Of a stretch of 64,000 nucleotides of DNA, positions 25,945 through 37,453 are shown piece after piece. The position numbers and the translations under genes were made by a program. Within the stretch, counting starts at the first letter, position 1. Each line of letters opens with the position of its first letter. Below the pieces are notes generated by a model. That model worked only from the letters and a program-made list of their open reading frames with translations. It was not told the DNA's origin and searched no databases. The stretch spans positions 1,200,001 through 1,264,000 of the forward strand of contig NZ_JACVAU010000001.1 in assembly GCF_014852005.1 (NCBI RefSeq), written 5' to 3'. This DNA comes from Pseudoxanthomonas sp. PXM03. Lineage in GTDB: Bacteria; Pseudomonadota; Gammaproteobacteria; Xanthomonadales; Xanthomonadaceae.

Positions 25945-26007
25945 GGTGGCGATGTTACCCGCGCGCCGCCCGCGGTAGCGCGTGGCGTTGGATACCCATG
26001 CCGGGTT

Positions 26008-27192
26008 TCAGATCCCGTAGTCAGGCAAGACCAGTTCGTCGCGGAAGTAGCGCCCCATCAGGAGCCTGGGGAAGACGGGGAGCCGCATCAGGAGCGTGGT
26101 GTAGTCACGCAGGCGCACGCCCAGCGCCGTTCTGGGCACGAACGACGCTGCCAGGCTTTCCGCATGTTTCTGCTTGCGGGCGATGACAGCGTGTAGCCGT
26201 GATTGGTAGCGGGCGAGCGCGGCAGTGGTGTCGTTGCCGTGCCGGTGCAGCTCGCCCGCGAGCATGTAGGCTTCCGCCAGCGCGAAGCCGGCGCCTTCTC
26301 CCGCGATGAGGGAAGGGCACGCGGCAGCGTCGCCGATCAATGCCACGTTGCCCTGGACCCAGGTGGCCATGCGGATCTGGCTGATGCTGTCGAAGTAGAT
26401 GTCGTCCGTCCGTGCGATGGCTGAGACGATGGCATCGGATTCCCACCCGATGCCGTCGAGGGCGTGGGTCAATGCGGCCTTCCGCCCGACATGGTCGCAG
26501 GGCGTCCCGCCCGCGAGGTGCTCGTCGCGCAGCAGGACGAAGAAGAGCATCCGATCGTCGCGCATCGGAAAGCGGGCCACGTAGCGGCCGGGTGCGGTAT
26601 ACGCCACATAGGCATTCCCGTTGCGTGGCCGGTAGCCGGCTGCCTCGAACGAGGCGACGTGGCATCCCATCGGGTATTCGAACCGTGCGTCGGGGCCGAA
26701 TACGTGGTGACGGACGCGCGAATGCAGGCCGTCGGCGCCGATCACGAGATCCGCCTCCTGCGGTGGCGCATGGTCGAAGCCGACTCGTACCCGTGTCCCG
26801 TCATCGTCGATGGTGGTGACGCTGTCGCCGAACCGGGTGTCCACCTGGCCGTCCAAGGCGCCGTAGATGGCTGCGGCGATGTCGGATCTCGCCAGCGTGG
26901 CCATGCGCCCCTTGGCGAGCTTCAACAGCACGCTGGACGGGTAGCCGCCACGGGTACGCCCGGCACGGTCCACCATGCGCAACTCGTCGGAGTGGTGCTG
27001 CAGTTCCAGCAACCTTGGCAGCAAGCCCATCTTTTCCAGTGCGTCGTAGCCGATGCCCCACAGGTTGACCACGAACCCGCCGGTGCGCAGATCGGGCGCG
27101 CGTTCCACCAGCGTCACGTCGTGGCCGAGCCTGCCCAGCCAATACGCGAGCGCGGTACCCGCGATGCCCGCTCCGTTGATGACTACCTTCAT
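26008..27192 (-). CDS. FAD-dependent monooxygenase
   Basis: 394 residues, class A flavoprotein hydroxylase fold. The Rossmann motif GAGIAGTALAYWL (7-19) is at the N-terminus. The middle has DLVIGADGLHSRVR (the GADGxxSxVR box), and the late FAD-binding box is GNVALIGDAAACPSLIAGEG. The substrate is unknown; relatives include tetracycline- and kynurenine-type hydroxylases. The ATG at 27192 gives the usual MKVVINGAG start. A long open frame continues upstream but overlaps gcvP and is not real. Confidence 0.9.
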   Translation of the reverse strand: MKVVINGAGIAGTALAYWLGRLGHDVTLVERAPDLRTGGFVVNLWGIGYDALEKMGLLPRLLELQHHSDELRMVDRAGRTRGGYPSSVLLKLAKGRMATLARSDIAAAIYGALDGQVDTRFGDSVTTIDDDGTRVRVGFDHAPPQEADLVIGADGLHSRVRHHVFGPDARFEYPMGCHVASFEAAGYRPRNGNAYVAYTAPGRYVARFPMRDDRMLFFVLLRDEHLAGGTPCDHVGRKAALTHALDGIGWESDAIVSAIARTDDIYFDSISQIRMATWVQGNVALIGDAAACPSLIAGEGAGFALAEAYMLAGELHRHGNDTTAALARYQSRLHAVIARKQKHAESLAASFVPRTALGVRLRDYTTLLMRLPVFPRLLMGRYFRDELVLPDYGI

Positions 27193-27266
27193 CGACGCGT
27201 CTCCCCGTGAGTCGAATGCAAGCGTGCCCAGTATCGCGCGTGCACGCACGTTGCAGGGACGGTAAG

Positions 27267-27294
27267 AAAAAGCCCCGCATCGGCGGGGCTTTTT
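27267..27294 (-). terminator. Terminator of gcvP (symmetric)
   Basis: GCCCCGC (27272-27278) pairs with GCGGGGC (27283-27289) around ATCG. There is a T-run on one side and an A-run on the other, so it works on both strands. It lies 20 bases after the gcvP stop. Confidence 0.93.
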
Positions 27295-27314
27295 CGTCAT
27301 CCGTGGCGCCGCAC

Positions 27315-30209
<2,895 letters not shown>

Positions 30210-30241
30210 GGAAGGCATCCGGGAAGGGCAATAGGACCGGG

Positions 30242-30258
30242 CACGCGGAAACCGCGTG
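30242..30258 (-). promoter_or_regulatory. Hairpin after the riboswitch, possible expression platform
   Basis: CACGCGG and CCGCGTG pair perfectly around AAA, just after aptamer 2 and 33 bases before the gcvP ATG. No T-run follows, so if it acts it more likely affects translation or folding than termination. Confidence 0.45.
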
Positions 30259-30265
30259 TGGGGTG

Positions 30266-30460
30266 CCCCTCTGTCCTTTTGCCTGAGAGTTTGGAAGCGC
30301 GGCGGACGAGGTCGCGTGCTTCGTGCCCCTTCGGCGCCGGCGCTGCCACGAGGGCGGCCGGTCTCTCCAGAGTGTTTGCAGCAGGGGTGGTATCGGGCCT
30401 GAGCGATTACGGGCGTTTGCGCCTTCGGCAGCACGTCGCGGACGACGGGCTTCTCCCACC
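30266..30460 (-). promoter_or_regulatory. Tandem glycine riboswitch
   Basis: Two glycine aptamers lie head to tail on the minus strand. Aptamer 1 (30460-30386) starts GGTGGGAGAAG, has GCCGAAGGCGCAA, then CGCTCAGGC, and closes on CCACC. Aptamer 2 (30374-30266) has CTCTGGAGAGACC, GCCGAAGGGGCA, and CTCTCAGGCAAAAGGACAG, the strongly conserved last block. The order, spacing and the linked gcvP gene match the known cooperative glycine riboswitch. A perfect hairpin at 30242-30258 may be the expression platform. In known cases glycine turns gcv expression on. Confidence 0.94.
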
Positions 30461-30475
30461 GGGTCTTGCCGGCCG

Positions 30476-30481
30476 ATTATA
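30476..30481 (-). promoter_or_regulatory. -10 box of the gcvP transcript
   Basis: TATAAT, a perfect consensus on the minus strand, ends about 15 bases before aptamer 1. A start near 30469 would place the whole riboswitch in the leader. I find no good -35. Confidence 0.6.
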
Positions 30482-30582
30482 GCCCGGCGCGGCGGGCCGC
30501 TGGCGGTTTCGGCGTACCATGTGCAGCCCCGCGCCGCCTGTTCATGCATGCCGGCCGCGCCCGCCTGGAGTTTTTCCCCGCA

Positions 30583-31836
30583 ATGACGGCTCCCCGCGCC
30601 ATCTCCAACCGCCGCCTGGCCCTCCTGCTGGGTGGGCTGGCGATGTTCGGCCCGTTCTCCATCGACACGATCTTCCCTGCGTTCCCCGCCATGGGCGCGC
30701 ACTTGGGCGCCGACAAGGTGGCGATGCAGCAGACGATCAGCGTGTACCTGCTGACGTACGCGCTGATGAGCCTGGTGCATGGGCCGCTGTCCGATACGTT
30801 CGGCCGCAAGCGGGTGATCCTGGGGGGGCTGATAGTGTTCCTGCTGGCGTCGGTGGGTTGCGCGCTGTCCACCGACATGGCCACGCTGCTGTTCTTCCGG
30901 GCCGTGCAGGGCCTGTCGGCCGGCGTGGGCTTCATCGTCGGGCGCGCGGTGATCCGCGATGCGCGCAACGGCGATGACGCGCAGCGGCTGATGAGCCAGG
31001 TATCGATGATCTTCGGCATCGCACCGGCCATCGCACCGATCGTGGGGGGCTGGATCCTGGGCTGGAGCGCGTGGCCGATGATCTTCTGGTTCCTCGCCGG
31101 GTTCTCGCTGCTGTTGCTGGTGGCGGTGGTCGGCTGGCTGCCGGAGACGCATCCGCCGGAGGCACGCCTGCACGTGTCGCCCCGTCGCCTGCTGCGCGAT
31201 TACGTGGGCATCGTGCGCAACCGGCGTTTCGTGCGACTGGCGTTGGCCGGTTCGCTGAGTTTCGGTGGCCTGTTCCTGTACATCGCTTCCGCGCCGGCGT
31301 TCGTGATGGACCTGCTGCATCTGAACGAGCAACAGTTCGCGTGGCTGTTCCTGCCGACGATCGGCGGCATGGTGCTGGGCGCGTTCCTGTCCGGGCGTGC
31401 AGCGGGACGTGTCGAGGGCGCGCGCCTGGTGAGGATCGGCTACGCGTGCATGGCGCTGGCGATGGTGGCGAACGTGGCCTACACCGCCTCGGCGGGCGAC
31501 GACATCCGCGTGCCCTGGGCGGTGCTGCCGATGATGCTGGCGGCACTGGGCGTCGCCCTGGTGTTCCCGATCCTGACCCTGGCCATCCTGGACATGTATC
31601 CGCGCCAGCGCGGCGCCGCTTCGTCGCTGCAGGCGTTCAGCAACCTGGTGGTCAACGCGATCATCGCCGGCCTGCTTTCACCGCTGCTGAGCCATCACGG
31701 CCTCCACCTGGCACTGGGTATGGCCGGCTTCGTGCTGGCCGGCTGGCTGATGTGGCAATGGGAAGCGAATGCCAGCCGGCGCCTGCCCGCGTGCCCGCGC
31801 GAGCCCGCGACGCTCGAACCCACCGATCAACTCTGA
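30583..31836 (+). CDS. Bcr/CflA-family multidrug efflux MFS transporter
   Basis: 417 residues with 12 hydrophobic helices. The major-facilitator signature between helices 2 and 3 is LVHGPLSDTFGRKRVILGG. The antiporter motif in helix 5 is IFGIAPAIAPIVGGWI, typical of drug:H+ antiporters. It exports drugs or other compounds across the inner membrane. The ATG at 30583 is chosen because the transport fold starts just after. ATG 30544 would add 13 residues. The promoter region is shared with the divergent gcvP leader. Confidence 0.88.
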   Translation: MTAPRAISNRRLALLLGGLAMFGPFSIDTIFPAFPAMGAHLGADKVAMQQTISVYLLTYALMSLVHGPLSDTFGRKRVILGGLIVFLLASVGCALSTDMATLLFFRAVQGLSAGVGFIVGRAVIRDARNGDDAQRLMSQVSMIFGIAPAIAPIVGGWILGWSAWPMIFWFLAGFSLLLLVAVVGWLPETHPPEARLHVSPRRLLRDYVGIVRNRRFVRLALAGSLSFGGLFLYIASAPAFVMDLLHLNEQQFAWLFLPTIGGMVLGAFLSGRAAGRVEGARLVRIGYACMALAMVANVAYTASAGDDIRVPWAVLPMMLAALGVALVFPILTLAILDMYPRQRGAASSLQAFSNLVVNAIIAGLLSPLLSHHGLHLALGMAGFVLAGWLMWQWEANASRRLPACPREPATLEPTDQL

Positions 31837-31854
31837 CTTCCTGCGAGACCGTCC

Positions 31855-32265
31855 ATGTCCATCCAGTCCAAGGCGCGCCGCGAGGCGAAGAAGCGCAAGG
31901 CGACCAAGGCGCACAACCAGGCGCGAGCGAATGCGCCCGCCATCGAGCCGCATGCCGAGTTGCGCAATCCCGAAGGCGAACTGCTGGCCGGCGTCGTGCG
32001 CCAGGCCGGCGTCTGGGTGCTGGGCATGGACGGCCGCATCGCGGGCACCTCCGACAGCGCCGCCGAAGTGCTGGCGATGATCAAGCAGGCGGCGGTGCTG
32101 CACGAAGCACAGGGCAACGCGGTACGCCTGGTGTATTCCGACGAACTGCGCGACACCGCCGTGATCGAAGCCGCCACGCAGGGACTGACGCTGGAGCAGT
32201 TCGAAGCGCAGCTCGCCGAACAGATGAAGACGGGCAAGCCGGATCCGGCGCCGGACGTGAACTGA
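31855..32265 (+). CDS. Small conserved protein with basic N-terminus (136 aa)
   Basis: I do not recognise a named family. The N-terminus is highly basic (KARREAKKRKATKAHNQ), then a beta-alpha domain follows with ELRNPEGELLAGVVRQAGVWVLGMDGRIAGTSDS. The C-terminal part is acidic and helical (LEQFEAQLAEQM). It may bind nucleic acid or ribosomes through the basic arm, which is inference. It lies 18 bases after the efflux gene and may be cotranscribed. No signal peptide. Confidence 0.75.
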   Translation: MSIQSKARREAKKRKATKAHNQARANAPAIEPHAELRNPEGELLAGVVRQAGVWVLGMDGRIAGTSDSAAEVLAMIKQAAVLHEAQGNAVRLVYSDELRDTAVIEAATQGLTLEQFEAQLAEQMKTGKPDPAPDVN

Positions 32266-32280
32266 TGCGCGTTGCATCCC

Positions 32281-32428
32281 TGTAGGAGCGACGTCAGTCG
32301 CGACCACGTCCTGGGGCTGGCCATCGACGAGTCACGAGGCGGCCGTGGTTCCGCTGCCGCGCTCTGTGCTCATCATGGTCGCACTCGACTCCTCCAGCCG
32401 TGCGGTCGCGACTGACGTCGCTCCTACA
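32281..32428. repeat. GTAG-headed palindromic pair (BIME-like)
   Basis: The arms at 32281-32305 and 32404-32428 are inverted copies, separated by about 98 bases of unrelated DNA. Each arm starts TGTAGGAGCGACG and includes a CAGTCGCGACC core. The right arm overlaps the stop codon of the next gene (32424-32426). Confidence 0.85.
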
Positions 32429-32954
32429 ACGTCGCATGCGGTCGGCGCAGCCACACCACCAGACCCGTCATGACGCCTACCGGCACCCAGATCCAGCGCA
32501 GTTCTGACGCCAGTACCTCCGCGCCACGCGCGCTGAAGAAACGGTTCGCGAACGGCGACACTTCGATCACCCGCCAGGGCGCGAAGTGACGTGCGTCGGA
32601 CCACGGCCAGAACAGCGCGACGCCCAGGCCGCCATCGGTCAGCATGTCCAGCAGTGGATGCGAGGCCACGGACAGGGCGATGAACAGGAATGCGGTGACG
32701 GCGCGCACCTTCAACCACCGTGCGAAGCCCGCCGCGAACGCGCCGCAGAAGACGGCGAATGCGAGCGAGTGGCTAGCGCCCCGATGGCCGAAATCATGCG
32801 CGTACTCGATCCCCAGCTTGAACATCGCCACGTCGGCATCCGGCAGCATCGCGGCGGCGATGCCGGCGGCGACCAGTTTCGGTGGAAGACGTGTCCGCCC
32901 CAGCGAAACGCCGGCGGCCAGGGGGATGAGGGCGTGGGTAAAGATAGTCGGCAT
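32424..32954 (-). CDS. Membrane-bound metal-dependent hydrolase (YdjM/DUF457-like)
   Basis: 176 residues with about four hydrophobic helices. The family pattern PTIFTHALIPLAAG at the start, LPDADV in the second helix, and HRGASHSLAFAVF (the HRG-x-x-HS motif) are present, then SHPLLDMLTDGG. This matches YdjM/LexA-regulated inner-membrane proteins. The substrate is unknown. ATG 32954 begins at the family start. The last coding triplet is followed by TAG from the REP head, so the repeat supplies the stop. Confidence 0.83.
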   Translation of the reverse strand: MPTIFTHALIPLAAGVSLGRTRLPPKLVAAGIAAAMLPDADVAMFKLGIEYAHDFGHRGASHSLAFAVFCGAFAAGFARWLKVRAVTAFLFIALSVASHPLLDMLTDGGLGVALFWPWSDARHFAPWRVIEVSPFANRFFSARGAEVLASELRWIWVPVGVMTGLVVWLRRPHATL

Positions 32955-33041
32955 GGCAGTGGATGCTTTTCGGTCGGTTCGCATCCAGCCTGCGCGCGCG
33001 ATGTGTGCTGGTGATGAAGCCTGTGAGGGGCCGCAAAGGAA

Positions 33042-33066
33042 GAGGCCGGCATACGCCGGCCTCTTT
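33042..33066 (-). terminator. Terminator of the serine-protease gene
   Basis: GAGGCCGGC (33042-33050) and GCCGGCCTC (33055-33063) form a nine-base stem around ATAC. On the minus strand the tail is TTCCTTT, on the plus strand TTT. It lies 22 bases after the protease stop. Confidence 0.75.
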
Positions 33067-33084
33067 GTCACCTGCTCGCTGCGA

Positions 33085-34641
33085 TCAGCGCTCGCGCAGC
33101 GAGTGTCGCGCGGGGGTCATCACGCGAGGACGTTCGATGGCGGGCCGCGCAGTCGGCCTTGTCATGGTTTCCGTTGGGACGATGGTGCGTGAGCCCTGGC
33201 CCTGCGCGACGGCACCGGCGGAACGTATCAGCGGCTGCGAGCTGTTCTCGCTCACCGGCTCCGAGGCTATCCACTGTTTGATGTGCGGAAAGACCAGGTC
33301 GAGCCGCGAGTAGTGGTCGCGGTTGAGGGCATTTCCGGTGGAACCGGTGTTGGAGCACAGGGCATCGCCACCCAGCAGGCCACCCCGCAGGCGCAGGCTG
33401 CTGTCGCGGTAGCGCGTGAACAGGCCCGAGCCGCTGCTGCCGCCTTCCGTGGTGCCTTCGAGCCAGGCTACGGTATAGAGCTCGGCGTAGGTATCGGTGA
33501 CATGCTGGCCCCGGGATACTTTCTTGGCGTCGCCCTGGGGATGATGGATGGCGATGACGTCCGCGCCCGTGCCGAGCGTGCTGGCATCCCAGCCTGCGAA
33601 CGTGGCGTTGGCGGGAGCAGGATTCTTCAGACGCAGCAACAGCGCGTCCAGGTCTTCGTCCGCATACAGCAGGTCCGCGCCGCCGATCACCGGGTTGCGC
33701 CTCGCGCCATCCGCGCCGCCACAGGTGGAGTTCTCGTACGCCCAATAGGTGTTGAGCGTGTTGGCTACCGACTGGCTGGAAATGCAATGCGCCGCGGTAT
33801 AGAAGTAGGGCACCTGCGTCGAGGGGACGGTGTCGTTGAGCAGTGTGCCGGTGCAGACATAGCCCTTGCCGTCGCTCTCGACGAAGGTCATGTGGGCCAC
33901 GGCGTTTTTCGCCTGCACGAAGGCAGGGCCGTACTCGGCAACCTTGCAGACCACGTCGATGTTGCAGCTGCCCGCATCGCCCAGCGACTTGAGCAGCTTG
34001 AAATCGTTGCGGCTGTTGGTCAGCAGATGCGACAGCTTTGGTGCCTGCAGACGTGCCTGCAATGCCTTGACGTGCGCGGGACGATAGATCTCGATGATCT
34101 GGGTGGCGCCGTCGGTGCCTGGTGTCCAGTAGATGCCTTGCGCATCCACCAGTTGCTGGGCCTCGGATGCGTTCACCGTCGCAACCGCTTGTGAAGGCGC
34201 GTCGGAGCCACCGAAGCGCAGTTCGACATGCGGATGCAGTCCCTGCAGTTGCAGTCCCACGCGCAGGCCGAGGGCATCCGGCGAAGTGACCTGCAGGCGT
34301 GCGACCGCACCGCCGGTCTTCAGGGGAATCCAGCGCAGCACTGGCGTCGTGCGGTCGACGCCTTCACCCGTCAGCCCCCGGCCCACGCCTATCTGGGTGG
34401 CCTTGATGCGCTGGACCGTGTTGTACCGTTGCACGTCGAGCAACCGGCTGATGGATAGTTCCCGGTAGCGCAGCGGGGTGGCGCTGCGTGACGGGAAGGC
34501 GGCGAGCTTCCATTGCGTTGGCGCCAACGTTGGCGTGCGGCTGGTTTCGCTGCCGACCTGCGGGCCGGTCTGTGCGATGGCGCAATGAGGCGAGGCCAGC
34601 AAGACAAGCAACAGGGTCGACAGGGGGTAGCGCGCTTTCAT
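33085..34641 (-). CDS. Secreted trypsin-like serine protease, lysyl-endopeptidase type
   Basis: 518 residues. A signal peptide (1-24, ending AIAQ) and a long propeptide-like region (about 25-225) are followed by a protease domain with six or more cysteines. The catalytic triad is H285 (YTAAHC), D332 (DEDLDALLLRL) and S403 (GGSSGSGLF). This is like Lysobacter/Achromobacter lysyl endopeptidase. The C-terminal 45 residues are a basic, proline-rich tail. The lysine-specificity residue was not checked. I chose ATG 34641 over 34650: AAGGA lies eight bases ahead of the former and right next to the latter. Confidence 0.87.
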   Translation of the reverse strand: MKARYPLSTLLLVLLASPHCAIAQTGPQVGSETSRTPTLAPTQWKLAAFPSRSATPLRYRELSISRLLDVQRYNTVQRIKATQIGVGRGLTGEGVDRTTPVLRWIPLKTGGAVARLQVTSPDALGLRVGLQLQGLHPHVELRFGGSDAPSQAVATVNASEAQQLVDAQGIYWTPGTDGATQIIEIYRPAHVKALQARLQAPKLSHLLTNSRNDFKLLKSLGDAGSCNIDVVCKVAEYGPAFVQAKNAVAHMTFVESDGKGYVCTGTLLNDTVPSTQVPYFYTAAHCISSQSVANTLNTYWAYENSTCGGADGARRNPVIGGADLLYADEDLDALLLRLKNPAPANATFAGWDASTLGTGADVIAIHHPQGDAKKVSRGQHVTDTYAELYTVAWLEGTTEGGSSGSGLFTRYRDSSLRLRGGLLGGDALCSNTGSTGNALNRDHYSRLDLVFPHIKQWIASEPVSENSSQPLIRSAGAVAQGQGSRTIVPTETMTRPTARPAIERPRVMTPARHSLRER

Positions 34642-34670
34642 CAATGACATCCTTGTGGCTGTGTGTTCTG

Positions 34671-34700
34671 AATAAAAAGACGGGCCGTCACCGGCCCGTC
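34671..34700 (-). terminator. Terminator of the M2 peptidase gene
   Basis: GACGGGCC (34679-34686) pairs with GGCCCGTC (34693-34700). On the minus strand the stem is followed by TTTTTATT (34678-34671). It lies 14 bases after the peptidase stop. Confidence 0.9.
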
Positions 34701-34713
34701 CCGTTGCTGCAGC

Positions 34714-36708
34714 TTACGACTTCGCCGGTGTCGCGGGTGTCGCGGGTGTCGGCGTGGCTGCAGCCGCAGGCGCCTGCCAACCGCAGGTCTGCCCTTCGTT
34801 CTGCTGCTTCAGCCAATCCTGCAGCGGAGCGAAGTACTCCAGCACCGCGCCGGCGTCCATCTTCTCGCCGCCGGTGAGTTCCTTCAGCGTGGACTGCCAC
34901 GGCTGGCTAGCGCCCTTTTCCAGCATCGCCCAGAACTTCTGGCCTGCCGCCTTGTTGCCGTAGAAGCTGCAGTTGTACAGCGGTCCCTTGTAGCCGGCCG
35001 CGTCGCACAGGCCCTTGTAGAACTGGAACTGCAGCACGTGCGAAAGGAAGTAGCGCGTGTACGGTGTGTTGCCCGGCACGTGGTACTTCGCACCCGGGTC
35101 GAAGAAATCCTCGCCGCGCGCGGTGGCCGGCGCCACGCCCTGGTACTTGGCCTTCAGTTCCCACCAGGCCTTGTTGTAGTCGGCCGGCTTGATGCTGCCG
35201 TCGAACACGCCCCAGCGCCAGCGATCGATCATCAGGCCGAACGGCATGAACGACACCTTCGCCAGCGCCATGCGCATCTGCGCATTGATCAGCGCTTCGT
35301 TGCTCTGCTGCGGGGCGTCGACCATGCCGATCGACTTCAGGTAGTCCGGCGTCATCGCCAGCACCATGGTGTCGCCGATCGCTTCGTGGAAGCCGTCATG
35401 CGCGCCGGTCTGGAACAGCGGCGGCAGCTTGTTGTAGGCCAGGTAGTAATAGACGTGGCCGAGCTCGTGGTAGATGGTGGTGAAGTCTTCCTCGTTCGGC
35501 TTGATACACATCTTGGTGCGTACGTCGCCGGCCATGTTCATGTCCCAGGCGCTGGCGTGGCAGACCACGTCGCGGTCCATCGGCTTGATGAACTGGGTCT
35601 TGGACCAGTAGCTCTCCGGCAGCTTCGGCATGCCGAGGCTGGTGTAGAACTCCTGCGCACGTTCGGTCATCTGCTTGGCGACCTGCAGCTGTGCCTCGCG
35701 CTCGGCCTGGAACAGCTTGTCGGTGCCCGGTCCCGGGCCGGCCTTGCCGAGTGCCGCCTGATAATCAGCCTGGTACTGCTTTTCCAGCGCGCCGGTGATG
35801 TCCAGGCTGCCGGCACCCTTGTAGGGCTCCAGCACGTCCCACAGATTGCCCCAGTCCTGCTGCCACATGTTGCCCATCAGGTGCGCCGGCAGCAGGCCGT
35901 TGACCTGGCCCTTCTCCACGCCGTAAGTGGCCTGCAGCTTGGTGCGGGTGTAGCAGTGCAGCTGTTCGTAGAGCGGCTTGACCTGGCCCCACAGGCGATC
36001 GGTTTCGGCGGCGATCTCGGCGGGCGTCATGTCGTAGCCGCTGCGCCACATCTCGCCGGCGTCGGCGAAGCCCATTTCCTTCGAGCCTTCGTTCACCAGT
36101 TCGACGAAGCGCGTGTAATCGGTGCGCATCGGCTGGGCGATGGTGTGCCAGCCCTGCCATGCGTCCAGCTGGGCGTCGTAGTCGCGGCTGCTGCGCAGCA
36201 CATCTTCGAGTTCACCCAGCTGCCGGCACTTCTTGTCGTCGCCCTCGCCGGTGCAATAGGTGCCGGCACCGTAGGTGCCTTCCATCTTGGTGGCGATCTG
36301 GGTCAACTCGGCCAGCTTGGCCGGATCCTTCGGCGCAGGCATCGCGGTGGCCAGCTTCAGCAGCTGGATGGCGCGCGCGGTCTCGGGCGACATCTTCTGG
36401 CCTTCGAATTTCTTCGCCTGCTCGATCCAGCTGTTGAGCTGGGTCAGGTAGCGCTCGTTGCCCTTGGCGGCGAGCAGCTGGCTGTCGTCGTTGATGTAGG
36501 TGCTGGACAGCCATTGCGCGGCGGTCAGCTCCGGGTACATTTTCTTGAACTCGTCGTTGACCCGCGCGATGAACTGGTCGGCGGTCTCGCCCTGCGGCGC
36601 GGTGGGCACGCCGGCAGTGTCTGCGGCGGGCTCGTCCTTCTTGCAGGCGGCGAGCGTGGCGACGCAGGCGCCGACGGCGAGTGCGAGCAGGAGGTGGCGT
36701 TGCTTCAC
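34714..36708 (-). CDS. Peptidyl-dipeptidase A (ACE-like, M2 family) lipoprotein
   Basis: 664 residues. A lipoprotein signal peptide ends in LAAC (C22 by the lipobox VATLAAC), so it is likely anchored in the envelope. The zinc site is HELGH (414-418) with the third ligand in HEAIGD about 25 residues on. The active-site region KSTFMPFG-like AKVSFMPFGLMIDRWRW is present. It matches the bacterial ACE (for example XcACE of Xanthomonas), which removes C-terminal dipeptides. It lies next to the secreted serine protease, so both may serve peptide digestion. The tail is an Ala/Pro/Thr-rich low-complexity stretch. Confidence 0.95.
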   Translation of the reverse strand: MKQRHLLLALAVGACVATLAACKKDEPAADTAGVPTAPQGETADQFIARVNDEFKKMYPELTAAQWLSSTYINDDSQLLAAKGNERYLTQLNSWIEQAKKFEGQKMSPETARAIQLLKLATAMPAPKDPAKLAELTQIATKMEGTYGAGTYCTGEGDDKKCRQLGELEDVLRSSRDYDAQLDAWQGWHTIAQPMRTDYTRFVELVNEGSKEMGFADAGEMWRSGYDMTPAEIAAETDRLWGQVKPLYEQLHCYTRTKLQATYGVEKGQVNGLLPAHLMGNMWQQDWGNLWDVLEPYKGAGSLDITGALEKQYQADYQAALGKAGPGPGTDKLFQAEREAQLQVAKQMTERAQEFYTSLGMPKLPESYWSKTQFIKPMDRDVVCHASAWDMNMAGDVRTKMCIKPNEEDFTTIYHELGHVYYYLAYNKLPPLFQTGAHDGFHEAIGDTMVLAMTPDYLKSIGMVDAPQQSNEALINAQMRMALAKVSFMPFGLMIDRWRWGVFDGSIKPADYNKAWWELKAKYQGVAPATARGEDFFDPGAKYHVPGNTPYTRYFLSHVLQFQFYKGLCDAAGYKGPLYNCSFYGNKAAGQKFWAMLEKGASQPWQSTLKELTGGEKMDAGAVLEYFAPLQDWLKQQNEGQTCGWQAPAAAATPTPATPATPAKS

Positions 36709-36792
36709 GGGAAGTCCTTCGGGGTTCGGCTGGCACGGGAACCCGAAGGGTAGTGAGAGGCGGCGGGGGCAGCAAGTGCGGCGTGCATTCCC

Positions 36793-36915
36793 CCTGTAGG
36801 AGCGACGTAAGTCGCGACCGCTCGACGTCGGGGTCCCGGTTCCTTCTATAGCTGGATGCCCCGACTTGCACGTCGCCGGAAGGTGCGCGGTCGCGACTTA
36901 CGTCGCTCCTACAGG
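36793..36915. repeat. GTAG-headed palindromic pair (BIME-like)
   Basis: The arms at 36793-36820 and 36888-36915 are perfect 28-base inverted copies. The core is GACGTAAGTCGCGACC, one base different from the pair at 32281-32428. The 67-base spacer is unlike the other spacers. It lies between the M2 peptidase start and the HExxH gene stop. Confidence 0.85.
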
Positions 36916-36926
36916 GGCGCGCGGTC

Positions 36927-37412
36927 TCAGCGGTTCGGCAGTCCACGTTCGCGGAGGAACGTCCGGGCATCGTCGGCGTCCTGCTCGAACCACGCCTGCG
37001 TCGATCCCAACCGGTACGTGTAGCCCCACGCGTCCATGTCCGCCATCAGCCGGCCGCGACCCACGCCCGGCAGTTCGTCGGCCAGGATGATCTGCAGGCA
37101 GCAGGTGGCGTCTTCCTCGATCACCGAATCGGTGGCGTCGGTGTGCACCTGCGCGCGGCGTTCCGGCGGAAGGACGATGAGGTGGCAGGCTTCGTGCAGC
37201 ATCGAGTGCACGGGGGTGTCACAACGCACGTAGACGTTGTGGGCGATGACGCCGGCTTCCGGTTCGCCCCAGAAGCTGCCGGGAATCGGTGCGCCGTCGT
37301 CGACGCGGTGCAGGATCAGTCCGTAGCGCGCCAGCAGCGTGGCTGCGGCACCGAACGGCAATGCCGCCACGCGCATCACGTCGGGTTCGAGGGTGTCTGC
37401 AGCGGCATTCAT
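36927..37412 (-). CDS. HExxH-motif protein, putative metallopeptidase (161 aa)
   Basis: I do not recognise a named family. The striking feature is HEACH (near residue 73), an HExxH zinc motif in MLHEACHLIVLPPERR. ITxD-like EEDATCCLQIILADELPG is downstream, and a cysteine pair lies in ATCCL. No signal peptide. It ends 12 bases before the REP arm. It follows minE by 41 bases and may be part of that transcript, though nothing links it to division. If the motif is functional, E74 would be the base. Confidence 0.6.
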   Translation of the reverse strand: MNAAADTLEPDVMRVAALPFGAAATLLARYGLILHRVDDGAPIPGSFWGEPEAGVIAHNVYVRCDTPVHSMLHEACHLIVLPPERRAQVHTDATDSVIEEDATCCLQIILADELPGVGRGRLMADMDAWGYTYRLGSTQAWFEQDADDARTFLRERGLPNR

Positions 37413-37453
37413 GCGGGCGGGACAGTCAGGGCGGAGCGATGCTCCGCCCGTGG

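Noticed and set aside
35038..36753. Long plus-strand frame opposite the M2 peptidase
   Set aside because: Antisense shadow; no ribosome site, no domain.
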